Shown: one piece after another, positions 12,501-21,876 of the stretch
Position numbering within the stretch: position 1 is the stretch's first letter
Layout: every line of letters begins with the position of its first letter
Assembly: GCF_043290135.1 (NCBI RefSeq)
Contig: NC_134702.1
Coordinates: 74,383,417 to 74,447,416, forward strand
Length of the DNA stretch: 64,000 bases
Direction of reading: 5' to 3'
Source of the DNA: Rhipicephalus microplus
Lineage: Eukaryota > Arthropoda > Arachnida > Ixodida > Ixodidae
Translations under genes and position numbers: made by a program
The notes under the pieces: model-generated
The model's input: the letters and a program-made list of their open reading frames with translations, nothing else
Database searches by the model: none
What the model was told of the DNA's origin: nothing

Positions 12501-15500
12501 CCTTGCAAAACATCAACAAAAAATAAAAGAAAAGAGGAAAGGAGGAGGACGACTGCTCCTTCATTGCTGCTCTCCGAGCCGACGCGTAAGCAGAGAAAGC
12601 ATGAGAGAGAGAAGGAGAAACGAAAAAAGAAAAAGCCGTTCCACAAGTTGGAGATTGCGCAGCCCGAGCCCTCTCACCGTTACCTTTTTTTCGAGGGTCT
12701 CAGGTTTTGGCGGAGGCGGGGTGCTACGGGGCAGTCGCTTGGCGCTGCTGCAAGTTCCAAAAGCACGCCTTCGAACTCGCGCACGGAGCCACGCTGTCAG
12801 GAAGATCGCGGGGGGGGGGGGGGGGGGCGTTGGGGCAAGTGCCTATGCTCACCTTCCAGCTCGCGTGGCGTTTGATATATTTGAAGGCAGGTAAAAATGC
12901 CGTTCGATATAAACGTGTGACTTTCTATATATTTACAAAGGAATTTCAAGGGGATAACTTGCGAGTTCGATATACCCGAAAATTCGATACATGTGGGTTC
13001 GATATAACCATGTTCGACTGTACAACCAAGAAAGAACCCTGCCTGTTTTCTGCTAATTGTTTTTTGCTTTGTTCTGGAGCAAGAAACCACGTGCATCAGT
13101 TTGTTCTACTGAATTGTGCTTGCTTAGGGCACTTCGCATATCATTTTGTATGAAGTAATATGCTTAGCTGCAATGAATGTAGAGAATGTTGCCATAAGGC
13201 ATTAGCACCTGAATAAGGTAAGCTCTCTGCTGACGTTTTGCACAACAGTTTCCCAAAGTAAGCGATAAATGGCTGAATGTCGCTGGAGTAGCAACAGTGA
13301 AAATTTATTTTAGGGCGGCGATCACGATGGCTGGTCTGCATGTTATCTTGGCAAGCATCAGTTCGCTTTCAATGCCAAGAGACTACAGTCGACTCCTATT
13401 AGACGAAACTCTCCTAAATGAAATTGCTACTTAAATGGAACAACTGCCCGCAATACGTTTGGTTTCGTACTTGAATATTTGTTCCTGTTTATCTCTCAAA
13501 TAATGAAACTCCTCTTAAAAGAAACACATTTTCCTAGTCCTTTCAGGTTTCATTTAAAGGGAGTCAACTGTATGTCTAAAGAGGAATTCTCCCTGGAGTG
13601 GCCATATTTGCGCACACCAGCGTTTTGTAGGAGTTCCACAACATCGGATCCAAAATAGTTGATTGTTAGGTTTACTTTGTATGACAGTACGATTTTTTAC
13701 TATCACATTTATCGCATTGCATTCAATTCAACCTGCTGTCATGTTGAAAAAGCTAATTGGCTAATCGCGAAAGCTACTGTCCCGCTAACTCATGGCGTGG
13801 CGCAAAACCTCCAAAGATCTGCCATTGTCGCCGTGGTCCCAGAGAGCTTTCATGAGCATCTGACATCTTCTTGGTAGTTGTCCGTGTGCTCGAGGTGCGC
13901 GTGGCGCGTTGCAGAACTCCTAGGCTAGAACGTCGTTTGGAATAAACCTGTGTCCATGTGACTCAGCCTCCTGCCTTGTCGCTCGGCCCTGTGGACTTCA
14001 ACGTGGTGTCAGAACAACAGGTGCTACTGGTGGACGTCGGCTTCTAGTCATCATCTTTGTGAAGGACGCCACAAGCAAAAAAGCACCAGTCATGGCGTCA
14101 TTCGTATTCAGCCGCAGGACGCCTTCAACTTGTTGTCGCGGAACGAGTGGCCGAAGTGAAAACAGTGTTTTGAATGTTTGAATGTTTCTGAACCTCTTCA
14201 GGCTTGGGGTGTGTGAAGCCTGAGCAACATCAAGTACATGCCCTACTCTACATCATGAGTGAGCAAGCCGAGGAAATCTACATCATCTTTGCATTATCTG
14301 AAGAGAACCCTAAAAAATTTGACGCCATCGTGGAGTAGTTCGACAAGTACTTCATTCCGCGATGCAACGTAATCTTCGAACGAGCCAGATTCAACACCAG
14401 ACTGCAACAAGATTTGGTCGAAGATTTGGTCACTGCGTTTTACACACTTTCGGAAGATTGCAAGTTTGGTGCTTTTCAAGAGGAGTTCGTGCGCGACCGC
14501 CTCATGGTTGGTATAAAAGACAAGCAGCTATTTGCCAGGTTACAGCTTGACGCAGAGCTCACACTACAAAGGCTCTCGATTCTGTTCGCCAGATCAAGAG
14601 TGCCCGTCAGCAACAAGCGGAGCTTCACTATTGTACGAGAAGATAAAGTTGGAAGTTCAAAGGATGCAGAAACTCGGTGTCATATCACCTTTTGTTGAGT
14701 CGACCGAGTGGTGTGCGCCAATAGTAGTTGTCCCAAAGCCCTCCGGAGACTTGAGAATGTACGTCGACTTCACGGAGCTAAGGTGCTCTCCAAACTTGAT
14801 GCCAACTCCGGATTTTGGCAAATTTTACTGTGTGAAGAATCAAGGAAACTCGCCTCCTTCACCTCACCTTTGGGCACTTCTACTTCAACCGACTACCATT
14901 TGGCATTGCATCAGCTCCTGAACACTTCCAGAAGCAAATGGCGTACATTTCACAAGGGATCAGTCGAGTTGTCTGTCACATGTACGACATCCTCATCTGG
15001 GGTTCCAACAGCCATGAGGACAATGCGACACTCTGAAACCTGCTGCAGGCACTTGCAAGGGCTGGAGTGACACTGAACGACAGCAAGTGCATGTTTGTTG
15101 TTCAACGCCTTACATTCCTTGGACACTGGCTCGATGAAGATGGAGTAAGGCCCAACAAAAAGAGGTTTGAAGCCATACTGCAAATGGAGAGTCCCAAAAA
15201 CAGGACCAAGCTGCAGAGAGTTCTCGGATTGGCAACATGCCTTGCGAGACTCGTTCCCAATCTCTGATATTCTGCAGCCACTTGCACTCCTGTTGTCACA
15301 AAGGCAAGAATTCGCTTGGACTGTTCCACAAAAGCAGGCATTCAACTGGTGGAAGTCGGTGCTCTCATCTCGTCCTGTACATGGAGTCTACGACCCATCA
15401 AAAGAAACAGCCGACACCGCCGATGCATCATCCTTCGTACTGGGATCATTAATCCGGCAGAAGCAAACGAATGGCAAGTTTTCTGTCATCGCTTATGCCT

Positions 15501-18160
15501 CGAGGTTGCTCTCGGAAACCGAGATGCGCTACGCTCAGATTGAAGAAGAGGCTCTTGCTTTAGTCTGGGAATGTGATTAATTCAGCGATTACCTTGTTGC
15601 CAAGCTGTTTAAGCTAGGGACAGATCACAAGCCGTTCGTTCCAATCTTCACTTCGAAGTGTCTTGATGATTTGTTGCCTAGATTACAGCGGCTAAAGATG
15701 AGAAAGATGCGATATCGATATGAGTTCGCATACATTCCAGGCAAAGAACTTCTAGCCACAGATGCACTTTCGAGAGCACCTCTGCGAAAGGCGGGAGACA
15801 ACGAGCTCGAAGAAAGCGTTAAAGCTTTCCTGTGCTCTATGACAACCTCTATTCCGATAAAGCAACATTGCTTTCAATGGTTAAAAGCATCCCAACAAGC
15901 AGACCCTATCTGCACACTTCTTCTGCTGTGCGAGAAAGATAGGCCCTCCATGAGAGACTTGAGACTTAACCTAAAACCCTTCTATGTCCACCAACACCAG
16001 CTCACTGTAGAGAATGATTTACTCCTCTACGCATCGCGAGTTGTCATCCCCGACTCATATCGAAAAGAAATCCTACGACTCTTGCACGAAGGACACTCTG
16101 GCATAACAAAGACATTTGTTCGAGCACGAGACTGTGTTTGGTGGCCTACCATAAGATCTGACGTCTCGTACCTGGTGAAGCGATGTCAGCAATGCATCGA
16201 AACAAGAGTCAACAGGACAATGCCGCTAATAAGCTCCGAATTCCCTGAGAAGCCTTGACAACGCATTGTGATGGATTTCTTTCACTTCAAGAACCAATGG
16301 TGGTTGATAGCTACAGACTATTATTCAAGATACCCTGAACTAGTTCGACTTGAGAAGCTCACTTCTGCAGCCGTAGTCAACCACTGCAAGTCAATTTTGG
16401 CACGCCACGGAATTCCCGAGGAAGTAGTTTCCGACAATGGCCCGCAGTTTTTGTCGACTGAGTTTTAACTCTTCGCCCAAGACTATGGTTTCAAGCACAT
16501 TACATCTAGCCCTCACTATCCTCAGAGTAATGGACTTGCAGAGGCTGCAGTTAAAACCATCAAGACATTCATGACTAAGACTAAGGACCCTTACCTGACA
16601 CTTCAAGCTTACAGGTCGACTCCTTTGAAGAATGGATATAGCCCTGCCGAACTGCTCATGGGTCGTTGGCTGAGATCCAGGCTTTTTGTTCCACCAAGCT
16701 GACACCCCAATTGCTAGATCAAGGCAGCCTTCGGAATTTTGAGGAAAAATACAGAAAACGTCAAAGGACCGATTTCGACAGACGCCACAGAGTCCGCAAC
16801 TTGCCGGAACTTCTTTATGGAGATTCCAAGCGGTGACAGATCTCAAAAGCAAAGGGACAGTACAAGCCCCAGCCGATGAGCCTCGATCTTATAGGGTCAA
16901 CACCGACACTGGTGCTATACGTAAAAACTGGAGGCAGCTACTAGTTCTATATTCCCGAAGTCACAACAACACAGATAGCGTCAGTACCAGTGATTGTGCT
17001 ATAGACACTCGCTCGCGTTGCTAGGACGCTTTCCACAGGCATACCAGAAGTGGCAGGTCCGTTAAGCCTCCTACTGCAACGACCTTCACTCGATTGCATT
17101 GGGAGAGGTTGTAGATGCCGCCATCTAGAAAAAGCCAGGTGAAGCTGGTGACAGCATGTGCTCAAGATGCGCGTGGCGCATTGCAGGGCTCCTTGGCTAG
17201 AACGCCGTTTGGAATAAACCTGTGTCCACATAACTCAGCTTCCTGCCTTGTCTCTCGTCCCTGATGACTTTAATAGTCTGCATTGAAAAAAATATTCAGA
17301 AGAACAAAAGCAAAGCTGAATGTCACTGGGGGCCACTCCATGCACGAGCAGTGACACTATGCACCCATGCACAGCATCGAAAATGAAGAGCAAATGACGC
17401 AGATGCCGCAGAAAGCTATTCAATAAGACAGTCTCCATATGCAGCGCATCCCCACATATGTGATGCTAACTAAAAGCTCAACAACGCAAAGTAGTATCGC
17501 CTCTGTGTCTCCAAAGTTCAGTTCAGGAATTGTGCACCAATCGAAAAGTTGCACTGCCGATGCAAAAGAAGTTTTTTTGTTTTGTTTTTGGTTTGGAAGG
17601 GGGGGGGGGGCACTTCCGCAAATTCACCCGCAGGGTTAAGAACGACGGGAACCCCGGCTCAAGAGATGCTGGCCCGCCTGCCTGCTTCGCGCACACCCAT
17701 ATGTAATAGAGCGCTTGCTCTCGCGTGGGAGTTACCGGGGCCACGAGCGAGCTGTGCGCGCCGCCACTGCTTCACATTTTGTCGGCTGTGGGGCGACTGC
17801 GGACAATGCATGCTCATGCCAAAATGATGAAATCCGGGGCAAATTTTCTGGATTGTCTGTGTAAAAAATTCTTTATATCAAGGATGTCTCCCTCCATTGC
17901 CTTGTTACATAGAAGTCACAAATACACATGGAGTAATGGCAGGAAGAGAAAAACTTTGAAATATGGAGGCTTTCGTTGTATAAAGGTTCGTAACAGGCAG
18001 GTTTAACTCTATTTGTCATACTGGCTTTCTACAGTTCTACATCAGGAACAACTCCCAAAAGCGGAGCCACATGGAACTCGCCCTGCAGACCTATCTGGAG
18101 ATTCGCAGTAGCCGAGAAGAAGCGGAGAAGAACCTGGCCTCTGCAAGGGGGCACTCATGA
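438..18160 (+). CDS. MRPS22: Mitochondrial ribosomal protein S22 (mS22), 3' five exons
   Basis: The product is mS22, a metazoan-specific protein of the small subunit of the mitochondrial ribosome, working in mitochondrial translation. Five exons are visible: 438-581, 2196-2279, 6433-6578, 11249-11351 and 18035-18160. All are bounded by AG/GT and joined without a frame break (phases 0, 0, 2, 0). They encode about 200 residues, roughly the C-terminal 55% of a protein that is about 360 residues in mammals. Recognisable blocks are ERLIVVREPEG and WEERERM in the first exon, QFEPDDAEYI in the second, LRSTRHFG and LLIDLLQRE in the third, IDDTGHLLRLFYHIHPPADG in the fourth, and MELALQTYLE near the C-terminus. 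The order matches mS22 throughout. The introns (1.6, 4.2, 4.7 and 6.7 kb) are full of transposon relics. The N-terminal exons and promoter lie outside the window. No disruption is seen, so the gene looks intact. Confidence 0.93.
1083..1147. repeat. Near-perfect inverted repeat (hairpin), 28-bp arms
   Basis: Arms 1083-1110 and 1120-1147 are complementary at 26 of 28 positions around a 9-nt loop. In RNA read from the + strand both mismatches become G-U pairs, so the MRPS22 pre-mRNA could fold the whole stem. The loop contains the palindrome AGCGCT. Confidence 0.85.
1240..1256. repeat. Poly-C tract
   Basis: A run of about 17 C. Similar C or G homopolymers occur at 12811, 17599, 22877, 29024, 41393, 43636, 53816 and 59774. 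They are prone to length error in assemblies. Confidence 0.9.
1641..1774 (+). mobile_element. Ruka-type SINE, 5'-truncated
   Basis: This is the 3' body of the SINE in sense orientation, ending in the ATCAATCAATCA tail. It lacks the tRNA-like head. It contains the motifs shared by all copies, such as GTGCACGTTAAAGAACCCC and GGTTTTGGGACGTTAAACCCC. 5' truncation is typical of target-primed reverse transcription. Confidence 0.85.
2196..2279 (+). CDS. MRPS22: MRPS22 exon B (28 codons)
   Basis: The acceptor follows a strong polypyrimidine tract and CGCAG at 2195; the donor is AGA|GTGAGC at 2280. Phase 0 to 0. It encodes DVLDKQWYRFVLDRACIQFE, followed by PDDAEYIR. FEPD..EYI is the mS22 signature. 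Confidence 0.93.
2584..2769 (-). mobile_element. 185-bp MITE, copy 1 (pogo/Tigger-like ends)
   Basis: A short element with inverted ends, rich in GAAACT..TTAAA motifs. Its reverse complement matches the element at 13386-13570 along nearly its full length; I estimate about 85% identity by eye. A TA precedes the left end. There is no coding capacity. It sits in the intron upstream of MRPS22 exon C. Confidence 0.75.
2914..3448 (+). pseudogene. Non-LTR retrotransposon (LINE) RNase H region, decayed
   Basis: The + strand carries frame-broken fragments of the C-terminal part of a LINE polyprotein. A segment of the form ILEEIAESRERAQ..RLSTTTPRRN lies near 2950-3020. An RNase H-like block, EKAYVAVSLDQNGKVTNSSL then VIALALLGDERTTIYRDLT and RAVGAFAKGTV, lies near 3238-3421. 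Stops and frameshifts interrupt it. It resembles the I/Jockey-type LINEs of ticks, but the clade is inferred. The same element resumes at 4251 after an insertion. Confidence 0.7.
3449..4250. mobile_element. AT-rich insertion splitting the LINE (probable Tigger-like MITE)
   Basis: About 800 bp of AT-rich, non-coding sequence separates two colinear parts of one LINE. The left end reads TACAGTATACTCTCATTAAT, like the TACAGT ends of the Tigger-like elements here. Both flanks carry TTAATTTGAA-type motifs in opposite orientation (3466-3500 and 4198-4225). The inverted repeats are imperfect, so the family and the exact ends are uncertain. Confidence 0.45.
4251..4812 (+). pseudogene. LINE 3' end: end of RNase H, zinc-knuckle tail, 3' UTR
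   Basis: Reading + from 4258, the frame encodes TIIWFPTHMGQIEGTPCSLS then ESAHRAAREVLDHIATDWHD, the end of the RNase H domain. It continues to TCAPCSDFASLDYMLWRCP (4558-4615), a C-x2-C-x8-H/Y-x4-C zinc-knuckle-like motif in which the usual His of the HMLWRCP block is Tyr. The frame stops at 4631. A short 3' UTR-like tail follows, with AATAAAG at 4795-4801. It is the continuation of 2914-3448. Confidence 0.75.
6433..6578 (+). CDS. MRPS22: MRPS22 exon C (48 codons + 2 nt)
   Basis: The acceptor is AATGCAG at 6432 and the donor is GAAAT|GTGAGT at 6579. It starts in phase 0 and ends with two bases of a Met codon completed by the G at 11249. It encodes VTHATYDHIDAKRGFHELRS, then TRHFGPMAFY and LLIDLLQREM. 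Confidence 0.93.
8148..9256 (-). mobile_element. pogo-like DNA transposon, internally deleted
   Basis: The left end reads CCGTATTTCCTCGATTCTAC and the right end, as reverse complement, CCGTAATTACTCGAATCTAA. Each is flanked by TA, the target duplication of the Tc1/mariner-pogo superfamily. At about 1.1 kb it is too short for a full transposase plus ends, so it is a deletion derivative. It is inserted in the hAT-like element. Confidence 0.8.
8164..8977 (-). pseudogene. pogo/Tigger transposase fragment, frameshifted
   Basis: Read from 8977 downward, the first frame encodes an N-terminal helix-turn-helix region (AAFKKKVITCAATDENRAAS, RLFGVPETCVRDW) and a CENP-B-type second DNA-binding helix region (VSRCWLTNFMKRKGFSLRR). 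A frameshift near 8600 leads to a second frame, YDEKLHSFQRFVLNLRHNNG then QIGNADQTPLYFDMP. The Asp in NADQTP would be the first catalytic residue of the DDE/D domain. The frame runs into poly-lysine-like A/T sequence and the element end, so the other catalytic residues are missing. It cannot make an active transposase. Confidence 0.8.
11249..11351 (+). CDS. MRPS22: MRPS22 exon D (1 nt + 34 codons)
   Basis: The acceptor is TTCCAG at 11248 and the donor is AAG|GTAAGT at 11352. The first G completes the Met codon begun in exon C. It encodes IDDTGHLLRLFYHIHPPADG, then TQVDENSENIELLK. Confidence 0.93.
11431..13020 (-). mobile_element. Tigger-like DNA transposon (1.59 kb)
   Basis: The left end is CAGTTGAACATGGATATATC and the right end, reverse complemented, is CAGTCGAACATGGTTATATC. 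Each is flanked by TA (11429-11430 and 13021-13022). Subterminal TTCGATATA repeats occur at both ends. It carries a broken CENP-B-type transposase on the minus strand. A poly-G tract lies at 12811-12828. Confidence 0.85.
11794..12301 (-). pseudogene. Tigger/CENP-B-like transposase N-terminus, frameshifted
   Basis: Read from about 12301 downward: KKRKTLDIATKLKAVQRTC (psq/CENP-B N-terminal helix-turn-helix), a frameshift, then blocks resembling VLEYLVEK (near 12190), VEKALYAWFLEGRVKNIPVD (near 12080) and GPMLDVKAKCFAA (near 12000). The last two are typical of the Tc5-type second DNA-binding domain. No DDE domain follows within the element, so this is an internally deleted copy. Confidence 0.75.
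13386..13570 (+). mobile_element. 185-bp MITE, copy 2
   Basis: The ends are CAGTCGACTCC and, as the reverse complement of the right end, CAGTTGACTCCC, flanked by TA (13384-13385, 13571-13572). It is the same family as 2584-2769 but in opposite orientation, and lies in the intron downstream of exon D. It has no coding capacity; pogo/Tigger-type ends are inferred. Confidence 0.8.
13884..14003 (+). repeat. 5' LTR of Ty3/Gypsy relic (recognisable part)
   Basis: It shares GTGCTC..G.TGCGCGTGGCGC, GGCTAGAACG.CGTTTGGAAT, AAACCTGTGTCCA and CCTGCCTTGTC with 17157-17274. It contains AATAAA within GGAATAAACC, a plausible LTR polyadenylation signal. The part upstream of 13884 has diverged, so the true 5' border is not fixed. 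Confidence 0.75.
14255..14640 (+). pseudogene. Gag-like fragment of the Ty3/Gypsy relic
   Basis: Fragments read SEQAEEIYIIFALSEENPKK, a stop, then FIPRCNVIFERARFNTRLQQ and FVRDRLMVGIKDKQL. These resemble the capsid-like region of tick and insect Gypsy elements. No zinc knuckle was recognised before the reverse transcriptase starts. Confidence 0.6.
14655..16860 (+). pseudogene. Ty3/Gypsy pol: RT, RNase H and integrase, broken
   Basis: RT opens with LGVISPFVESTEWCAPIVVV and PKPSGDLRMYVDF (about 14667-14770). A region is lost before VLSKLDANSGFWQILLCEES. The RT active site reads CHMYDILIW near 14980, where one of the paired Asp residues is Tyr. RNase H shows ADASSFVLGSLIRQKQ and YASRLLSETEMRYAQIEEEA, followed by a stop at 15578. 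Integrase keeps the HHCC finger (LLHEGHSG ... CQQC, about 16082-16197) and candidate DDE residues in MDFF, SDNGPQF and GLAEAAV, but has stops after FPEKP and after STEF. It is a dead copy; the frames are not joined here. Confidence 0.85.
17157..17274 (+). repeat. 3' LTR of Ty3/Gypsy relic (recognisable part)
   Basis: A direct repeat of 13884-14003 with scattered substitutions, including the GGAATAAACCTGTGTCCA block. The divergence between the two LTRs indicates an old insertion. Confidence 0.75.
18035..18160 (+). CDS. MRPS22: MRPS22 last exon (41 codons + stop)
   Basis: The acceptor is CTACAG at 18034; phase 0. It encodes FYIRNNSQKRSHMELALQTY and a charged helical tail ending in TGA at 18158-18160. 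LTLQ/LALQTY near the C-terminus is typical of mS22. Confidence 0.93.
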   Translation, partial: FYIRNNSQKRSHMELALQTYLEIRSSREEAEKNLASARGHS

Positions 18161-18172
18161 TTAGCCACGCAG

Positions 18173-18178
18173 AATAAA
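18173..18178 (+). terminator. MRPS22: Polyadenylation signal AATAAA of MRPS22
   Basis: A canonical AATAAA starts 13 nt after the stop codon, which would give a very short 3' UTR. Another AATAAA at 19315-19320 could serve a longer transcript. Confidence 0.65.
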
Positions 18179-18611
18179 CGTAACTACAGTAGTACTAGTA
18201 AACTCTTTCGTGCGAGGCTCTTTCTCTGGATTTTATGTTTGAACAGTCTGATGATTGTTTCACACTTCACCATCCCACTGTCATCTATACTGCTGGAGTG
18301 TTATAGTATACATATGCAAGCAGACATCTAGGTATGTGCCATGTGGTGCTTCACTCAAATTTTAAATGCTTATAGCATATCTTTAGCTGCTTACCAGCTC
18401 CTATATGGACTGACTAACTGACCAATTGAAGGGAGAATCCACCACGAGCGATATCACACACCAGCGAAAACAAACATGAGCGACATGCACGGATGGACGG
18501 ACAAAGGGGTAGACAGACGGACGGCACAGGTGGTTTTTTTCACAGCAGGTGTTGTGATTGTGGACGCCGGTACATCACCGGACAAGGCTAGCCCCTAAGA
18601 AGTTTCACCCC

Positions 18612-18657
18612 TAAAGGTGTGAAGAAGCCTGCACCCCTAAAGGTGTGCAGGCTGCTT
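18612..18657. repeat. Two adjacent small hairpins sharing CACCCCTAAAGGTGTG
   Basis: TTCACCCCTAAAGGTGTGAA and GCCTGCACCCCTAAAGGTGT(GCAGGC) lie side by side. Each is a short inverted repeat around the same CCCTAAAG core. They are probably part of an unrecognised foldback element. Confidence 0.6.
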
Positions 18658-20636
18658 GAAGGCATGTGGTGCAATAATTATTTAACACATGGCATTTACC
18701 GAGTCCATGTGCCTTGTGTGTATGAGACGCTCATGGAGACGCAGTTTGGTTTGTGCATTTATTTTGAGCTCAGTTGCTTGCACCTGTGATGATTTTGCTG
18801 CATCAGCAAACAATATTTTGTGTTGGCAAATCGAAGAAACTGTTTAAAAAGTGCAGTATAATTGGATATTGACATGCTTTGACTACTAACAGAAATGACA
18901 CTGGGAGCACCCGTGCCAGCACTTCAGTTAGTTATACTGTATTGTCCTCATGCTGTGTCGCTGCGAGGATAAAATGTTGCCTGCAATGACAATGACTATG
19001 CTTAGATTGATATGGAGCTTGTACGAACCAGGAATATGAGTACCTGTGTCTGCACAGGATGCTATGCCAACATCGCATGGCCCGAGCAAACATCTCAAGG
19101 CCATTCGGCATATGACCGAGTGCAATATTTTTATGTCGCTGAGTCAGATTGATCACTATCAGCTCTTATTTGGCTGAGAGACATAAGATGTGACAGAACA
19201 GACCAAAGAACCAAAAAAAAAACAAGAGGCGAAAAGGCAATTTGTATCATGACTATATGGCAGGTTGCTGTTTATCAATTTTTTCAGTATGTCTTGTTTT
19301 TTGAACAAAACATGAAATAAACTTGTTTCACTTCTTTAGCTTTCAGTATCTTGACACCGGTTTTTTATTACATTTGCCCTATTATCTAAACAATTTGATA
19401 AAAGAGAGGGCCGATTTTTCACCAGAATAAAGGTGACATCAATACTAAGCTATGAAACTAGAATGGTTTATGCATGTGGAATAATTATCATTTTATTTTG
19501 GCAGTCTTGTTTAAAAAGTTACAAAGATTACTTGGTTTAAAAAAAAATTGCAAAAAATCCACACCTGAAATACATTCGTAATTGTAGCTCCATTACAAAA
19601 ATAGCTACTGGCAAATAAACTGAAGTCTCAAAGGAGCCTTAAGGTGGCATGGGTGCTTTCCTCAACAGGCAAAAAAGAGAACAGCTTTACTAATGTCCCA
19701 TTGGCAAGCCCACACATCCAGATGCATTTTCTTGAACGTTGATCAGACTTTCAGGCATGCTCGCACATTGAGACGGTGGGCGTGTTTTCTCGGAGCTGAA
19801 AGAGTACTGTTCAGGTGCCAGTCAGTCACCATTTTATCGAACATTGGTGCCAGTAAATATCCTTCATTGATGACAATCTTACGGGCATTGGGTGTAACAA
19901 TTGTCGTTAACTTTCTACAGCAGATTTTTTTGGGGAACAATGCATGCATGTGATATTGCTGACAAGGTGGCCATTAACAAAGTTTCCATTGCTGCTATTA
20001 GTGTTATCTCCAGATCCCCGACTCGTGTTTTGAGGGTGTGCCTGTTAATCTGTCAATTCGGGAATTGGTAAGAAAAAAAACAAAGAAACAATGGATGTGA
20101 GCATGGGGTGGGTATAGCAAGCAACTTTTCTCCTTTGAGCGTGAGCACCAGCAAGCTTAGAACCACGAAGACTGATAAGCAGCACATTTTCGATGCGAAG
20201 CAGCTCCTTGGCTAACCTGTGAAACGCTGTCCCTCTGTACACCTCAACTGTGCATGCTCGCGTTTCGTGTCGGCCCAGGAAGACACCCGCAAAACTGTCG
20301 CTCTTCTCCCTCTTTCTCGCCTCGCAAGGCTGACGCAGGGAGCGTCTGTTAGGAACGAACTGACTGCTCGCGCTGCACAACCATTCACTCGCCATTCTGT
20401 ATATGTAGACACTGGATCGCTGGTTCGGAATTCAGTCAAGGGCATTTTTACTTGGCTTTAGCTTGATGAGCGTCAACGTCGCCGCCAGTGTAAGTGTTAC
20501 CGCCTATGTGCAGATGCTTCGAGTCTACACATGGTTCCCTTTAGCGGGAGATGGTTCAACTTTTTAGGTTAGATCATAGTGGGTTTGTTTACCCTTGTTG
20601 CTGAGAGAGAAACTTCACCTCTCCATTAAAATAATT

Positions 20637-20650
20637 CTCTCTCTCTCTCT
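20637..20650. repeat. CT microsatellite
   Basis: A short (CT)n run. Confidence 0.85.
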
Positions 20651-21321
20651 TGTCGCTGATTGTGTACATTTCACGAATGGACAAAGTTGTATAGTATATC
20701 ATATCTGATATATCCTCTGCGACCTACAGAAAACATCGTTCGCAGTCACCATGGCGCTATTTAAAGTAGATTTTTTATGTGCATCTTCTGTGGGCATACT
20801 TTAAAAATAGCACTGGTTCAGGTTTGATTGGTAGATTAACAGCTAGCTTAGGTAAGATATGCCTTTACTGCAACAGCAGTCACGCACACCTTGCAAGTTG
20901 TCTGGGAGGGCTTGTTGATTCTGCCAATGTCACCACGATGCAGAAATATTATGCGCCCTAATGGGGACCTGCAACACCACTGCAGTGGCTACATGGTTAG
21001 AGCCTCCACTTCTGTGCGAGATGCCTGGTTCGATTCCTAGTGCCAACAAGGAACCCACCAGTTTTTTTTTATTTGGTAGATGAGTACGCCGACCTGGCAC
21101 TCGGTTGTTTCTGGGTACTCATCTCGAAAGGTAGCCCCATAAGGTTCTGCAAAGGGGCCTTGGCGTATTTTAACCTATCGCAGCCTTGGTGAAATAGTTG
21201 AGCATCCGCCGCTGCTGTGGGAGGCAGAGAATTCCTCCCGCCAGGTACCTACTGGTTAAATCGCTACAAGTGCACTTTCGGCATGGGACCACCAGACCTA
21301 AAATTAGTCATCTTTTATTTT

Positions 21322-21876
21322 AATTTTTTTTTGGAATGAATTCACCTAATAAGCTTATTGCCTCACGAATACAACGCTGCAAAGATTTTTAGAATCTGTC
21401 CAGTACGAGCAGAGTTTGTTCCATGTTGCAATTGTATTCTCTCTTCTCTCATCCCAGTTATAGAGCTGGAAGCTAAGCAGGGAGGAATGACATGTGAAAA
21501 GATTATACGTCACGCTTGCCTCGTGACCTTGAGCACTTTTTCTCTAGTTGTTTTCTTCGAATATGCAGCTTTTCAGAGTGACCGCGTGCGCACGCGTGAA
21601 CAGCTCGTGGCCTCCCGCGGCAGCCCGAAAATGACCAAGCATGCCATGTTCAAATCAGCCAATGGCTCATGCAATGGCTCTGGCGAGCGATTTTTGAGCA
21701 TCTATTGTCATTTGTCGAGATAAGAGAAAGCAACTCTTGACTGACTTGATGAAATAATTGTGAATTCCAGGCTGCATGCTGCACTGTAACATTTGGCTCG
21801 TGTTTTCTCGGGAGCCTCGACTACCGATCGGAAGTGTTTTCTGACCATACTCAAAAAGTATTGCAGGGCCCCTTCA
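21322..21876 (+). mobile_element. TTAA-type MITE, diverged copy of 44463-45057
   Basis: It is colinear with the element at 44463-45057. Shared blocks include GTGACCTTGAGCACTTTTTCT, AAATCAGCCAA.GGCT, TGTGAATTCCA and CTACCGATCGG, and it ends GCAGGGCCCCTT. The left terminus is lost, and the right-hand TTAA is mutated to TCAA. Confidence 0.75.

Larger units (their letters stand above)
13884..17274 (+). mobile_element. Ty3/Gypsy LTR retrotransposon, decayed
   Basis: Two diverged LTR-like direct repeats bound an internal region of about 3.1 kb. Just after the 5' repeat is TGGTGTCAGAAC (14004-14015), a start typical of a Gypsy primer-binding site. Gag-like fragments come first (about 14250-14640), then reverse transcriptase, RNase H and integrase in Ty3/Gypsy order. 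Numerous stops and frameshifts make it inactive. It lies in the same orientation as MRPS22, within an intron. Confidence 0.85.
11352..18034 (+). other. MRPS22: MRPS22 intron after exon D
   Basis: A 6.7-kb intron holding a Tigger-like element (11431-13020), the second 185-bp MITE (13386-13570) and a Ty3/Gypsy relic (13884-17274). I recognise nothing in 17275-18034 except a poly-G tract at 17599-17610. The acceptor is TTTCTACAG at 18034. Confidence 0.8.

Noticed and set aside
20045..20395. A 116-codon minus-strand frame containing AFHRLAKELLRIENVLL
   Set aside because: It looks protein-like in part, but I recognise no domain, splice sites or neighbours. It is more likely a repeat.
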